Shown here: one piece after another, positions 1 through 9,478 of the stretch
Layout of the letters: every line of letters begins with the position of its first letter
Numbering within the stretch: position 1 is the stretch's first letter
Source: Lentibacillus amyloliquefaciens
GTDB lineage: Bacteria > Bacillota > Bacilli > Bacillales > Amphibacillaceae
Direction: 5' to 3'
NCBI RefSeq assembly: GCF_001307805.1
Contig: NZ_CP013862.1
Coordinates: 2,108,001 to 2,172,000 of the forward strand
Length of the DNA stretch: 64,000 nucleotides
Program-made: the position numbers and the translations under genes
Notes under the pieces: generated by a model
Databases searched by the model: none
Seen by the model: the letters and a program-made list of their open reading frames with translations, nothing else
What the model was told of the DNA's origin: nothing

Positions 1-1339
1 GACGTCGCCGCTCCCCGCCCGATAATTTGCGGATATAATTCCACTGCTGGCGGCGTGAGAATAAAAATCTCTCCAGCATTTGCTCTGCTGTAATGACTTC
101 ACCCTTTTTTGTATGGACTACTTCAGCTGTCTCACGGATGTATTCGATAATTCGTTTGTCACCATCAAATTCTTCATCATTTTGCGTATAATAGCCGATT
201 TTGACGGTTTGTCCTATCTCGACTTCCCCTTTGTCAGGGTGTATTCGGCCGGCCATGATATTCAGCAAGGTGGTTTTGCCCGTACCATTTGGTCCAACAA
301 TGCCTAACCGGTCTCCGGGAACAACCATGAAATCAAAGTTGCTGATCAGCGTACCTGCTTCATAGCCTTTTTCGACACCTTCAAGTTCCAGCACTTTGTT
401 TCCAAGCCGGGTTGATCCTGCTTCAAACGAAACGTCCCTGGATGTCGTATCAAATGTTTGCTTTTTCATCTCCTCTGCCCGTTCGACCCGTGCTTTTTGT
501 TTGGTTCCACGTGCTTTCGGTCCCCGTTTCAGCCAGGCAAGTTCACGGCGCAGCGTGTTTTGATGCTTTTCTTCATAGCTTTTTTCCAATGCTTCCCGCT
601 CAGCTTTTTTCTCAAGAAATACTTCATAGTTGCCCTCATAAATATAAAGATTCCCTTTATCCAGTTCATAAATCTGATTCGTGACCCGATTCAAAAAGTA
701 ACGGTCATGCGTTACGAGCAACAAAGCACCTTTATAAGATGCTAAATAGTTTTCCAGCCAGTCCACCGTTTCATTATCAAGATGATTTGTCGGCTCATCA
801 AGAATCAGAAGATCAGCGGGCTGTATTAACGCTTTTGCGATGGCAACACGCTTTCTCTGACCACCTGAAAGTTCGGCAACCCGTTTATGATAGTCAGTCA
901 CCCCTAATTTAGTTAGGACTGTTTTGGCCGCCGTGTTAGCTTCCCATGCTTCCACTTCATCCATCTGCTGCTGTTTCACCAGCAGCCGTTCCTGATTCTT
1001 CTCGTTTTCCGGATTGCGCTGCAAATCAAGCAGTACTTGCTCATATTCTCGCATCACTTTCATGATGACGGCTTCTCCATAATAAATCTGTTCAATAACA
1101 GTCAGGTCATCCTCCAAATCAGGTTCCTGAGCCAAATATTCGATTTTGTAATGTTTAGGGTGATCAATCGTGCCTTTCTCTGCTGTATCGATTCCGGCAA
1201 GCACTTTCAAAAAGGTTGACTTCCCGGTACCGTTAACACCAATCAATCCTATTCTGGCATTTGGTTTGATGATACATGAAATGTTATTGAGTAACGTTTT
1301 GTCGCCATATGATTTATATAAATTCTCTACTGTAAGCAT
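1..1339 (-). CDS. yfmR: ABC-F family ATPase, YfmR/Uup type (3' end outside window)
   Basis: Soluble tandem-ATPase protein of the ABC-F class. These bind the ribosomal E site and relieve translational stalling rather than transport. The visible 446 codons hold ABC domain 1 (Walker A GVNGTGKST near residue 35, signature LSGGQRKR, Walker B LLILDEPTNHLD), a charged linker rich in K/R/E, and domain 2 (GPNGTGKTT, then LSGGERRR at the window edge). No membrane segment is present. The start is set by the RBS AGGAAGG seven bases before ATG. The rest of domain 2 and any C-terminal coiled coil lie to the left of the window. The YfmR assignment over other ABC-F proteins rests on overall resemblance and is less sure than the family. 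Confidence 0.85.
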   Translation of the reverse strand, partial: MLTVENLYKSYGDKTLLNNISCIIKPNARIGLIGVNGTGKSTFLKVLAGIDTAEKGTIDHPKHYKIEYLAQEPDLEDDLTVIEQIYYGEAVIMKVMREYEQVLLDLQRNPENEKNQERLLVKQQQMDEVEAWEANTAAKTVLTKLGVTDYHKRVAELSGGQRKRVAIAKALIQPADLLILDEPTNHLDNETVDWLENYLASYKGALLLVTHDRYFLNRVTNQIYELDKGNLYIYEGNYEVFLEKKAEREALEKSYEEKHQNTLRRELAWLKRGPKARGTKQKARVERAEEMKKQTFDTTSRDVSFEAGSTRLGNKVLELEGVEKGYEAGTLISNFDFMVVPGDRLGIVGPNGTGKTTLLNIMAGRIHPDKGEVEIGQTVKIGYYTQNDEEFDGDKRIIEYIRETAEVVHTKKGEVITAEQMLERFLFSRRQQWNYIRKLSGGERRR

Positions 1340-1343
1340 ACTA

Positions 1344-1541
1344 TTACCTTCCTAATGTTGAATCATCGTCATTCTTATGATTTTTTATCAGCTGTTTGAT
1401 TAAAATAACAATTAAAAATAGCAACCATGACGTAGCGGCATAGAATATCAATTTGCTGAACTGATCCATTTCCTGAAAAAAGAATGCCATCCCGATCCAG
1501 ATAACACCCAATCCAAGTATTTGATAAACTAAAAATTTAAT
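1344..1541 (-). CDS. small two-helix membrane protein, possible ATT start
   Basis: A 65-codon frame ends 5 bp before the ABC-F start and its 3' end carries that gene's RBS. The product has two hydrophobic segments (about residues 2-22 and 30-52), then a basic/acidic tail KNHKNDDD. No ATG, GTG or TTG lies near the N-terminus, but ATT-AAA-TTT sits 8 bases after GGGGG and would give (M)KFLVYQ. The next option is a TTG 14 codons later, which would cut the first helix. An upstream TGA closes the frame. I do not recognise the family. The dispersed repeat lies directly upstream. Confidence 0.45.
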   Translation of the reverse strand: MKFLVYQILGLGVIWIGMAFFFQEMDQFSKLIFYAATSWLLFLIVILIKQLIKNHKNDDDSTLGR

Positions 1542-1560
1542 AGTGATTGCCCCCAGACCT

Positions 1561-1687
1561 AAAGTGAATCTTCAATCAGTGGGAGGTTTTTTCCCCCACT
1601 GATTGTTAGATGAATGAATCGGACATTTAGGGACAGTTAACCGCCGTTCCCGGGCGGATTACTGTCCATTACATGTGGGATAAAATT
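1561..1687 (-). repeat. dispersed double-hairpin repeat, copy 1
   Basis: Two hairpins: AATCAGTGGG/CCCACTGATT (1574-1604) and GGACAGTTAACCGCC/GGCGGATTACTGTCC (1631-1667). They are separated by the conserved string GAATCGGACATTT and followed by TTACATGTGGGATAAAATT. The same elements recur at 35061-35217, at 45552-45624 (second half only) and as a 20-bp scrap at 44312. It lies downstream of ribH. The rest of the 1542-1841 gap shows no gene. Confidence 0.8.
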
Positions 1688-1841
1688 CTCTATCTCTAGT
1701 TTATCGTACTGACGGCTGCTTTGCCATTATGAAATTTGAGAACAGCTGATTTTGATGCAATCAGACCTAAATCAACATTGATAAGAACATCAAATGCTTA
1801 CTTAAGCTTACAAAACGAAAGCACCAGTCCTGCCGGGAAAA

Positions 1842-2321
1842 TCAGTCATTCAATTCCCGGATAACATTTGCTGTTTCAATCGCTGCAGTTGCTGCCTCCG
1901 ATCCTTTGTTCCCAGCCTTTGTTCCGGCACGCTCAATCGCCTGTTCGATTGTTTCAGTCGTCAGCACACCAAAAATAACCGGTTTGCCGGACTGAATCGC
2001 CGCATTGGAAACCCCTTTGGCGGCTTCACTGCAGACGTAATCAAAATGCGGTGTAGAGCCGCGGATAACCGCCCCAAGCGTTACAACAGCATCATATTCA
2101 TCCTTAGCCGCCATTTTGCCGGCAGCGACGGGAATCTCAAATGCACCCGGAACCCAGGCAATATCAATATTCGCTTCTTTGACGCCGTGCCGTTTCAGGG
2201 TACCTTCCGCCCCTTCCAGCAGCTTGCTCGTAATGAAATCATTAAACCGCGCCACAACAATGCCGATTTTCAAGTCTGAACCGACAAGGCTGCCTTCAAA
2301 TGTTTTACCCAATTGGATCAT
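1842..2321 (-). CDS. ribH: 6,7-dimethyl-8-ribityllumazine synthase
   Basis: Cytosolic enzyme that condenses 5-amino-6-ribitylamino-uracil with 3,4-dihydroxy-2-butanone 4-phosphate, the penultimate riboflavin step. At 159 aa it has the usual length. Family motifs are visible: VARFND near residue 24, [23 protein letters not shown] and the C-terminal [11 protein letters not shown]. It is the last gene of the rib operon, 5 bp after ribBA. AAAGGAG abuts the annotated ATG with no spacer; a TTG three codons on has 9-base spacing and may be the real start. Confidence 0.96.
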   Translation of the reverse strand: MIQLGKTFEGSLVGSDLKIGIVVARFNDFITSKLLEGAEGTLKRHGVKEANIDIAWVPGAFEIPVAAGKMAAKDEYDAVVTLGAVIRGSTPHFDYVCSEAAKGVSNAAIQSGKPVIFGVLTTETIEQAIERAGTKAGNKGSEAATAAIETANVIRELND

Positions 2322-2326
2322 CTCCT

Positions 2327-3529
2327 TTAGTTATTATGAAAACTGAATAAATGTCCCATCTTTTGATGTTTCGTGTGCATGTACCTTTCATTTTCCGTCG
2401 TTGGTCCTGTCTCAATCGGTACACGAGCATCGATTTGAATGCCGTGTGATTGAAGCCCTTGCATTTTTTCGGGATTATTAGTCAACAGTTTCACTTTTTC
2501 TGCGCCTAAATCTTTTAAAATCTGAGCGCTGATATCATATTCGCGCATATCCGGTGCAAATCCCAGCTGTTCATTCGCTTCAACCGTATCCATTCCGGCG
2601 TCCTGCAGCTGGTAGGCGCGCAGTTTGTTAATCAGTCCGATGCCGCGCCCTTCTTGACGCATGTACACCAGCACGCCAGCACCCGCAGCATTAATTTTAT
2701 CCAAGGCCTCATAGAGCTGCGGTCCGCAATCACAACGGTGGGAACCAAAGACATCTCCTGTCAGACATTCGGAATGGACCCGGGCCAGCACCGGTTCTGA
2801 CTCGTGAATGTCACCTTTTACAAGGGCAATATGTTCCTTATCATCCAGATCATTTGTGTACCCATACACGGTAAACGTGCCGAAATCGGTCGGCAGTGTT
2901 GTTTCGACAGCACGTGTGATATGCACTTCATGGTGCTTGCGGTAGGCAACCAAATCTGCAATTGAGACCAGTTTCAAATCAAATTCGTCAGCCATTTTAC
3001 GTAGATCCGGTACCCGCGCCATTGTGCCATCGTCTTTGATGATTTCACATATGACACCGGACGGGGAGGCACCGCTCAATCCCGCCAGATCGACCGAAGC
3101 TTCAGTATGGCCTTGCCGCGTTAAAACGCCGCCATCTTTGGCAATAAGCGGAAAAACATGGCCGGGCTGCTTAAAATCATCCGCTTTAACATCCGGTTCA
3201 AGCAATGCCCGGATTGTTTTTGAACGTTCATCTGCGCTTATGCCGGTTGTTGTATCGTTGTGGTCGATACTGACCGTGAATGCTGTTCTGAACGGATCGC
3301 TGCTCTGAGGCGTCATCATCGGCAGTTTTAGTTTCTCGGCTAAATCCCCTTTTATAGATGTACACACAAGACCCTTTCCATGAGTAATCATAAAATTGAT
3401 CACATCCGGTGTCGTTTTTTCCGATAATGCCACCAGGTCACCCTCATTTTCCCTGTCTTCATCATCAACCACAATCACCGGTTTCCCTGCTTTCAAATCG
3501 TTTATCGCTTCATCGATTGTATGAAACAC
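2327..3529 (-). CDS. ribBA: bifunctional DHBP synthase / GTP cyclohydrolase II
   Basis: Two-domain enzyme. Residues about 1-200 are 3,4-dihydroxy-2-butanone-4-phosphate synthase ([32 protein letters not shown]). Residues about 205-400 are GTP cyclohydrolase II with the zinc motif [18 protein letters not shown] and RQEGRGIGL. It supplies both riboflavin precursors. I place the start at GTG 3529, seven bases after AGGAAGTGG, giving (M)FHTIDEA like family members. The longer ATG frame to 3565 has no RBS. It overlaps the end of ribE by 20 bp, which suggests translational coupling. Confidence 0.95.
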   Translation of the reverse strand: MFHTIDEAINDLKAGKPVIVVDDEDRENEGDLVALSEKTTPDVINFMITHGKGLVCTSIKGDLAEKLKLPMMTPQSSDPFRTAFTVSIDHNDTTTGISADERSKTIRALLEPDVKADDFKQPGHVFPLIAKDGGVLTRQGHTEASVDLAGLSGASPSGVICEIIKDDGTMARVPDLRKMADEFDLKLVSIADLVAYRKHHEVHITRAVETTLPTDFGTFTVYGYTNDLDDKEHIALVKGDIHESEPVLARVHSECLTGDVFGSHRCDCGPQLYEALDKINAAGAGVLVYMRQEGRGIGLINKLRAYQLQDAGMDTVEANEQLGFAPDMREYDISAQILKDLGAEKVKLLTNNPEKMQGLQSHGIQIDARVPIETGPTTENERYMHTKHQKMGHLFSFHNN

Positions 3530-4160
3530 TTTGTCCACTTCCTTCGCTTTTTGAATCAATTCCATGGTGCTCTTGACTGATCATATTTTTCACATGTTTA
3601 GCGATCATGTCACATTCAATATTCACGATGTCGTTTTCACCTTTCTCACCCAAAACCGTCTCGGATACTGTATGGGGAATGAGTGATATCGTAAACGTGC
3701 TTTCGCTGATACCGAACACCGTCAGACTGACACCATCGACTGCGACAGAGCCTTTCATAATGAAATAAATCACCAGTTCACCCGGAATTTCCACATCATA
3801 ATAAATCGCATTTTCCTGTTTTTCTTTACGGACAATCGTGCCTATCCCATCCACATGACCGGAAACAAAATGCCCGCCAAACCTGCCATTTGCAGGTATC
3901 GAACGTTCAAGATTCACATTTGATCCTTCTTCCAGCATCCTAAGGGAAGTCGCTTTAATTGTTTCCGGCATGACATCCACCTGAAAACTTGTTTCCGTAA
4001 AGTCCGTTACGGTCAAGCAGATACCATTGACCGAAATACTGTCACCAATTTGAATATCCTCCAGAACTTTTGACGATCCGATTGCCATCTGAATTGATTT
4101 TTCAGAAACGTGCTGTATTTGTTTAATAGTTCCCTTCTCTTCAATAATTCCCGTAAACAT
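3510..4160 (-). CDS. ribE: riboflavin synthase alpha chain
   Basis: Dismutates two 6,7-dimethyl-8-ribityllumazine molecules to riboflavin. Two homologous lumazine-binding repeats are visible, beginning [10 protein letters not shown] and with [10 protein letters not shown] in the second. At 216 aa the length is normal. Two ATGs occur six bases apart. The second (4160) is better placed, 8 bases after GAAAGGA, and matches the conserved MFTGII start. It overlaps ribD by 20 bp and ribBA by 20 bp. In B. subtilis the gene is called ribE (formerly ribB). Confidence 0.95.
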   Translation of the reverse strand: MFTGIIEEKGTIKQIQHVSEKSIQMAIGSSKVLEDIQIGDSISVNGICLTVTDFTETSFQVDVMPETIKATSLRMLEEGSNVNLERSIPANGRFGGHFVSGHVDGIGTIVRKEKQENAIYYDVEIPGELVIYFIMKGSVAVDGVSLTVFGISESTFTISLIPHTVSETVLGEKGENDIVNIECDMIAKHVKNMISQEHHGIDSKSEGSGQSVSYNR

Positions 4161-5250
4161 TTGCATCGTCCTTTCGCGGTTCCGCTATGATTTTAATGTC
4201 CCCGCCAATCATTTCAATATTTATGATATCAAGCGGCAGTGTTTCCCTCATGCTGTTAAAGCCGTCGCCTGCAATGGATGACGGGGCATCTTTACCGCCA
4301 ATCAATTTTGGCGCCATGTATTGCACAAGCCGATTGATTTTCCCGCTTTCCAGAAACGAACCGTTCACCGCAGCACCGCCTTCAACGAATAATGACATGA
4401 TCTTCTTCTCTCCCAAAAGCCTGAGCACGGTTGCGGGATCCAGTGAGTTAAGCGGAATAATGCTCACGCCGTTCTTTTCCCGAAAAGGCTTGATTTGCTC
4501 TTCTGTAATATTCTGTTCAGTAAAAATCCACGTATCAGCTCGCTTGTCATTCAGGACATTTGCATCCAACGGCGTTCGAAGATCACTGTCAAGAATGATG
4601 CGCAGCGGATTCTTACCGCCATTAGGGATACGTGCTGTCAGGCTTGGATCATCAGCGATAACAGTTTTTACTCCAACCAAAATGGCGTCATGCGTATGAC
4701 GATACTGGTGAACATCGCGCCTTGCCACCTCACCGGTCACCCATTTGCTGTCACCCGTATGTGTTGCTGTTTTCCCGTCCAGACTGACAGCCGATTTCAT
4801 CGTGACATAAGGTGTTTTGGTCCGGGTGTAATGGAAAAAATGCTTATTAACATCTGCTGCCTCTTGTTGCAGCACACCCAATTCAACATTGATACCTGCC
4901 GCTTCTAACTTTTCAATCCCGCGCCCTGCGACTTTTTCATTCGGATCCTTTATGGCAATAACCGCCCGGCTTAATCCCTTTTCTATAATCAGATCGGCAC
5001 ACGGCGGTGTTTTGCCATGATGGCTGCACGGCTCGAGGGTGATATAAATTGTTGCACCCTTTGCTTTATCACCGGCCATTTGGAGCGCATGAACTTCTGC
5101 ATGCGGCTCGCCCGCCTTCAAATGCGCACCCACTCCTAAGATTTCGCCATTCTTGACAACTGTAGCGCCTACCGGAGGGTTCGGACTCGTTTGCCCTGAA
5201 ACAGATCCAGCCAAGTTCAGTGCCAATTGCATATAATGTTCATCGTTCAC
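4141..5250 (-). CDS. ribD: bifunctional pyrimidine deaminase/reductase
   Basis: Carries out the deamination and side-chain reduction after GTP ring opening. The N-terminal deaminase (residues 1-145) has zinc ligands in HAEVHAL near 49 and PCSHHGKTPPC near 75. The C-terminal RibD reductase domain has MKSAVSLDGKTA and the nucleotide site FVEGGAAVNGSFL. At 369 aa it is full length. It is the first gene behind the FMN riboswitch, so repression by FMN is expected for the whole ribD-E-BA-H unit. Confidence 0.96.
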   Translation of the reverse strand: MNDEHYMQLALNLAGSVSGQTSPNPPVGATVVKNGEILGVGAHLKAGEPHAEVHALQMAGDKAKGATIYITLEPCSHHGKTPPCADLIIEKGLSRAVIAIKDPNEKVAGRGIEKLEAAGINVELGVLQQEAADVNKHFFHYTRTKTPYVTMKSAVSLDGKTATHTGDSKWVTGEVARRDVHQYRHTHDAILVGVKTVIADDPSLTARIPNGGKNPLRIILDSDLRTPLDANVLNDKRADTWIFTEQNITEEQIKPFREKNGVSIIPLNSLDPATVLRLLGEKKIMSLFVEGGAAVNGSFLESGKINRLVQYMAPKLIGGKDAPSSIAGDGFNSMRETLPLDIINIEMIGGDIKIIAEPRKDDANVYGNY

Positions 5251-5321
5251 GGCTGCCGCCTCCTTTTACATTGTGGGATTCGAGCGAGGCCCACTCCGTT
5301 TATTATCTCAAATTAAGCACT

Positions 5322-5350
5322 AAAAAAGCCCCTGAATTCGCTTCAGAGGC
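5322..5350 (-). terminator. FMN riboswitch expression platform terminator
   Basis: On the minus strand GCCTCTGAA/TTCAGGGGC forms a stem around a 5-base loop, followed by six T. It sits between the FMN aptamer and ribD, the right position for transcription attenuation when FMN is bound. Confidence 0.85.
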
Positions 5351-5466
5351 ATAAGGACAGAATTTAAATCGTATCGTTTTTTTGGTCGAACCGGCCAAGC
5401 ATATGGCAACGGAGAAAAAGCCCGCTGCATATACTTAGCCCGATATTAAACGATCCCGAAAAAATT

Positions 5467-5605
5467 CCTTCTCCCATCCAGACTGTCACTGTCGGTCCCG
5501 GAGTTTCACCGGGTCCACCGCTTGGCTTTATGCCGCACGGGTCACGGACTTTGAGGCTATGCCTCATCACCGTCGGTCGGGGATTGCACCCTGCCCCGAA
5601 GGAAT
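5467..5605 (-). promoter_or_regulatory. FMN riboswitch (RFN element)
   Basis: Near-consensus RFN aptamer on the minus strand. It begins CTTCGGGGCAGGGTG, continues with GGCGGTGATGAGGCATAGCC, AGTCCGTGACCC and AAGCGGTGGA, and ends CCGGGACCGACAGTGACAGT then CTGGATGGGAGAAGG. All six paired regions can be drawn. It lies upstream of ribD and its terminator and controls riboflavin synthesis by sensing FMN. Confidence 0.97.
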
Positions 5606-5628
5606 GTTTTGTATGAATATTTATTTTA

Positions 5629-5657
5629 GTTATAACTTAAATGTGCTAAATATGCAA
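5629..5657 (-). promoter_or_regulatory. sigma-A promoter of the rib operon
   Basis: TTGCAT - 17 bp - TATAAC on the minus strand, about 30 bp before the FMN aptamer. The AT-rich stretch from 5660 to 5930 shows nothing else I can identify. Confidence 0.65.
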
Positions 5658-5929
5658 GTTCAAAGGATTGTTTGTATTTGTTTTTCGTTTAAATATGATT
5701 ATGTTTACTTCTTGCCGACGAATTTCGTTAGCAGATTGTCAACAAATATAATAAGGTTTTTCATACAAAATATTTTTCATTAAATTACAAGTATTAGTTA
5801 GATTACACAAATCTTTTTATAAATACATAAGGATAAAATGTATTACAATCTAATATTCTATTAAAGTTACCCTGAAATTAATTGACCTTTTCTGTTTTAT
5901 ATGTCCAAAAACACACAAAAGTTTTGGTT

Positions 5930-5967
5930 AAACAAAAATAAACAGAAATCGGATGTTTCTTTCCGAT
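5930..5967 (-). terminator. possible terminator after araB
   Basis: ATCGGA/TCCGAT stem (5948-5967) with an 8-base loop, then a T-rich run on the minus strand. It would end the sugar operon before the rib promoter. The stem is short. Confidence 0.5.
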
Positions 5968-6007
5968 CCTGCTTATTATATTAACTTTGATAATAGATGG
6001 ATCCTTT

Positions 6008-7681
6008 TTATCCATTAGCTTGAGATTTAATAAACTTTAATCGACTCATCACATCGTTTTGACCACGCCCAAAATAATCATGTAATTTACTATACTCTTT
6101 ATAAAGTTCTTCATATACCTCAACGTTCTCTGGAATCGGTTCAATAGTTTTTTCTTTTACACGTGCCATATTTTCTGCAGCATCAACAATATTATTATAT
6201 CCACCATTCTCTTCTCCAGCTGCTACTGCACCAAACATAGATGCTCCTACAGCTGGCGTTTGTGTAGAATCAGCTATTTTGATAGTCCGATTAGTTACAT
6301 CTGCATATATTTGCATCAATAATCTATTTTTTTGTGGTAAGCCACCACATGCGTACAGTTCATTTATTTCTACACCATTTTCATGAAAAGCGTCAACGAT
6401 TTTTCGTGTCCCAAATGCAGTTGACTCTAATAATGCACGATATATCTCCTCTGGTTTTGATTGCAGAGTAACACCTAATATAATACCACTAAGCTCTGTA
6501 TTAACTAAAACCGAACGATTTCCATTCCACCAATCCAAAGCAATTAATCCTGATTCACCGGGTTTATACTGAGATGCTTCCCGCTCTAACCATTGGTGTA
6601 CATTTATCCCCTCAGACTCTGCCATCTTTTCCACATAGGAGGGAACTCCCTGGTTAACATACCATGCAAATATATCCCCAACTGCAGACTGGCCAGCCTC
6701 ATACCCATAGTATCCAGGTATGATACCATCTTCTACGACTCCACACATACCTTCAACTTCTACTTCTTTTTCACCCAGAACCATATGACAGATGGACGTT
6801 CCCATTGCCATAACCATTTTTCCAGGTGTAACGACACCAACCCCCGGTACAGAAGCATGGGCATCGACATTCCCAACAGATACAGCCGTATTTGGGTGCA
6901 GCCCCGTCAATTCTGCCATTTGCTGTGTAATCTGTCCCGCCGATGTACCTAATGGAACAACATCCCCACGAAGCTTGGTTTTGGTTATATTTTCCAATCG
7001 TGGATCTAAAGACTTGAAGAAATCGCTGCTCGGGTAACTCTCTTCTTTATGCCAAACAGCCTTATAGCCAGCTGTACAGCTATTCCGAAGTAAGTTGCCA
7101 GTCAGTTGATATGTTACCCAGTCGGTAGCCTCTATAAATTGATCTGCTTCCTCGTATATTTCTGGCGCCTCATCTAAAATTTGCCAAACTTTAGCTAACA
7201 TCCATTCTGATGATAGTTTACCTCCGTACCTGGGAAGAAACTTTTCACCTCTTTGTTCAGCAATTTCATTAATCTGGTTAGCATGTCTCTGAGCAGCATG
7301 ATGTTTCCAAAGTTTTACCCAACTGTGTGGATTGCTTTTCCATTTTTCATCAAAACACAGCGGGGTTCCGCTTTGGTTTATTGGGAGAATAGTGCACGCT
7401 GTAAAATCAATACCAAGTCCAATAATATCCTGAGGTTGGACTCCAGAATTCTTTATTACTGCTGGAACTGATTTTTTCAGTACATCTAAATAATCATTGG
7501 GATGTTGCAAGGCCCAATCAAACCCGAGCCCTTTACCCGATTCTGGTAAAAATTCATCTATAACACCATGAGAATATTCGGTAACATGATCGGCAATTTC
7601 CTTCCCGTCTTCCAGCGATACCAGCACAACTCGACCCGACTCCGTTCCAAAGTCAATTCCAAGTGTGTACTTTTCACTCAT
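6008..7681 (-). CDS. araB: ribulokinase (FGGY family)
   Basis: ATP-dependent kinase of L-ribulose (the family also accepts D-ribulose and some pentitols). FGGY fold with the N-terminal phosphate loop [10 protein letters not shown] at residues 9-18, [11 protein letters not shown] mid-protein and the C-terminal ACGGLPQKN motif. At 557 aa it matches AraB rather than the shorter xylulo- or rhamnulokinases. The RBS AGGAGG precedes ATG. It is the last gene of a 16-kb-to-6-kb operon, 14 bp after araD. No L-arabinose isomerase gene is in the window, so the substrate may reach it as a ketose made by the neighbouring 3-epimerase. Confidence 0.92.
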   Translation of the reverse strand: MSEKYTLGIDFGTESGRVVLVSLEDGKEIADHVTEYSHGVIDEFLPESGKGLGFDWALQHPNDYLDVLKKSVPAVIKNSGVQPQDIIGLGIDFTACTILPINQSGTPLCFDEKWKSNPHSWVKLWKHHAAQRHANQINEIAEQRGEKFLPRYGGKLSSEWMLAKVWQILDEAPEIYEEADQFIEATDWVTYQLTGNLLRNSCTAGYKAVWHKEESYPSSDFFKSLDPRLENITKTKLRGDVVPLGTSAGQITQQMAELTGLHPNTAVSVGNVDAHASVPGVGVVTPGKMVMAMGTSICHMVLGEKEVEVEGMCGVVEDGIIPGYYGYEAGQSAVGDIFAWYVNQGVPSYVEKMAESEGINVHQWLEREASQYKPGESGLIALDWWNGNRSVLVNTELSGIILGVTLQSKPEEIYRALLESTAFGTRKIVDAFHENGVEINELYACGGLPQKNRLLMQIYADVTNRTIKIADSTQTPAVGASMFGAVAAGEENGGYNNIVDAAENMARVKEKTIEPIPENVEVYEELYKEYSKLHDYFGRGQNDVMSRLKFIKSQANG

Positions 7682-7695
7682 GAGTAATCCCCCTC

Positions 7696-8382
7696 CTAAT
7701 TTTGACCATAATATGCATTTTTACCATGTTTTCTTAAATAATGCTTATCCAGTAACACTTGATTCAGAGAGTGGATTTCACCTTTTAACTGTTGAGTCCA
7801 CATTCCCATCTTAGCCACTTCTTCTAAAACAATCGTATGTTTAATAGCTTCATTTACATTGATGCCCCAGCTAAAAGAAGCATGGCCATGAACTAAAACA
7901 CTGGGAATTTCCTTATAGCTTTTATCTTTAAATGTTTCAACGATTACATGGCCTGTTTCCAACTCATAATCTCCATTTATTTCGACATCGGTCATAGGCC
8001 TCGTACAGGGAATGCTCCCATAAAAGTAATCCGCATGAGTAGTCCCCAGCGCCGGGATATCCTTCCCAGCTTGAGCCCAGCTTGTAGCGTAAGGAGAGTG
8101 AGTATGGACAATGCCGCCTAATTCCGAAAATTGTTTATACAATAATAAATGAGTTGGTGTATCGGAAGATGGTTTTTTACCTTCTATCACTTCACCATCT
8201 AAGTTAACAACAGATAAATCTTCCACAGTCAATTCTTCATATGAAACCCCGCTTGGCTTTATAACAACTAATTCAGAATTTTTATCAATACCACTTACAT
8301 TTCCCCACGTAAGAGTGACTAGACCTTTCTTTGGTAAAGTCTGATTTGCCATGAGAACCTCTTTTTTTAGTTCATCTAACAA
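7696..8382 (-). CDS. araD: L-ribulose-5-phosphate 4-epimerase
   Basis: Class II aldolase-fold, zinc-dependent enzyme that turns L-ribulose 5-phosphate into D-xylulose 5-phosphate for the pentose phosphate pathway. Zinc ligands appear as H93-T-H95 in [14 protein letters not shown] and a third His in [11 protein letters not shown] near residues 165-167. At 228 aa it has the usual length. The start is TTG, seven bases after AGGAGG. It sits between a TIM-barrel epimerase and araB. Related aldolases for fuculose or rhamnulose phosphate are longer and lack this pattern. Confidence 0.92.
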   Translation of the reverse strand: MLDELKKEVLMANQTLPKKGLVTLTWGNVSGIDKNSELVVIKPSGVSYEELTVEDLSVVNLDGEVIEGKKPSSDTPTHLLLYKQFSELGGIVHTHSPYATSWAQAGKDIPALGTTHADYFYGSIPCTRPMTDVEINGDYELETGHVIVETFKDKSYKEIPSVLVHGHASFSWGINVNEAIKHTIVLEEVAKMGMWTQQLKGEIHSLNQVLLDKHYLRKHGKNAYYGQN

Positions 8383-8427
8383 AGCTTAGCTCCTCCTATT
8401 TGGTGTGCTAAATCCCTTTTGATATTT

Positions 8428-9375
8428 TTATAGTTTAAGTAATTCATCTTCCCTTTCTTTAAAGTAAGTAACTGTCTGCTGGACCAAATGTTTCAATTTA
8501 TTTTGATCAGGTTTAGCATTCATAGCAGGATACGGATCCCCACCCGGACCTAAGGGTTCTGGAGTTAAAAATTTATTCCCCTTATTATAACCAATTATAT
8601 GTAGTGCCATTATAATCGTATCAATATCCATAAACCCTTCCCCTAATGCTCCTCTATTACTATCAGCAAGGTGAAGATTAACTAGTTGACTTCCCGCTTC
8701 AATTATGGCTTCCCCTATATGAGACTCTTCAGACTGCATATGATAAATATCTCCATTAATATGCCTGATAGCTTGATGGTCCACTGCATCAATATATTTT
8801 TTTGCATCTGAAACTGTATGAATAAAGCTTACCTCAGCTGCACGCACCGGTTCTACAGCCGCTTTAATATTATAATTCTTAAACAAATCACCTAAACTTT
8901 TTAATGTTTGTGTACTACGGTCAAATTCCGTTTCATCATAAGGATTCGGACGTCCAACAGCCCCTGGAACGACAAGTAAATATTCCCCTCCTATCGCATT
9001 TGTAAATTCCAGTTCCCTTTGTATGTAGTTAATAGCTTCCTGTCTTTTTTGCGGAATATTGCTGGAGAGATCATTTTCGCTCGAAAACATACCGCAAACT
9101 CCTGATACTTTCATATCGTACTTGCTTAATAAATCAAGTGTTTGATCAATATTATAACCAAGATCATCCCCATAATGGTTTCCATGCAGTTCGATATATT
9201 GAAGCCCTGCTTCTTTCAATCTGCAAATGGATTCTTCTAAGGTTTCAAGCCCAAATCCCCAGTTACTCCACGAAAGTTTTAATCTTTCCTGGAAACGGTG
9301 TGGGGAATTTCCCTTCAACTTCAGAAATTGTTCTCGGATCCTTTCATTTTTGATTTGAAAGTTCTGTTTCTTCAT
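8428..9375 (-). CDS. TIM-barrel ketose 3-epimerase (tagatose/ribulose 3-epimerase-like)
   Basis: 315-aa member of the xylose-isomerase-like TIM-barrel superfamily. The four metal ligands of the D-tagatose/L-ribulose 3-epimerase group can be assigned: E175 (AVEP), D209 (NGDIYHM), H235 (NLHLADS) and E273 (TPEPLG). Such enzymes interconvert free ketoses at C3 (for example L-xylulose and L-ribulose). An alternative is an L-xylulose-5-phosphate 3-epimerase (UlaE-like). Either would feed araB/araD. RBS AAGGTGG. It lies between the solute-binding protein gene and araD. Confidence 0.75.
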   Translation of the reverse strand: MKKQNFQIKNERIREQFLKLKGNSPHRFQERLKLSWSNWGFGLETLEESICRLKEAGLQYIELHGNHYGDDLGYNIDQTLDLLSKYDMKVSGVCGMFSSENDLSSNIPQKRQEAINYIQRELEFTNAIGGEYLLVVPGAVGRPNPYDETEFDRSTQTLKSLGDLFKNYNIKAAVEPVRAAEVSFIHTVSDAKKYIDAVDHQAIRHINGDIYHMQSEESHIGEAIIEAGSQLVNLHLADSNRGALGEGFMDIDTIIMALHIIGYNKGNKFLTPEPLGPGGDPYPAMNAKPDQNKLKHLVQQTVTYFKEREDELLKL

Positions 9376-9442
9376 TATTTAAACCACCTTAAGATATAAT
9401 AATCATTGTTAGAGGAGCAATTATGAGGGATAAAGAAAGATA

Positions 9443-9469
9443 TTGCCCCAAGAAATAGTCTCGGGGCAA
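9443..9469 (-). terminator. intercistronic hairpin after binding-protein gene
   Basis: TTGCCCC/GGGGCAA stem, weak T-run. It lies just after the solute-binding protein gene and before the epimerase. It is likely a partial terminator or an mRNA-stabilising hairpin that sets a higher level of binding protein. Confidence 0.55.
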
Positions 9470-9478
9470 CAAGACATT

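Noticed and set aside
80..1355. Plus-strand open frames over the left edge
   Set aside because: They are antisense to the ABC-F gene, which has a clear RBS, Walker motifs and signatures in the minus frame.
5364..5783. Short open frames across the FMN riboswitch
   Set aside because: The sequence is a near-consensus RFN aptamer; the frames translate structured RNA and AT-rich spacer.
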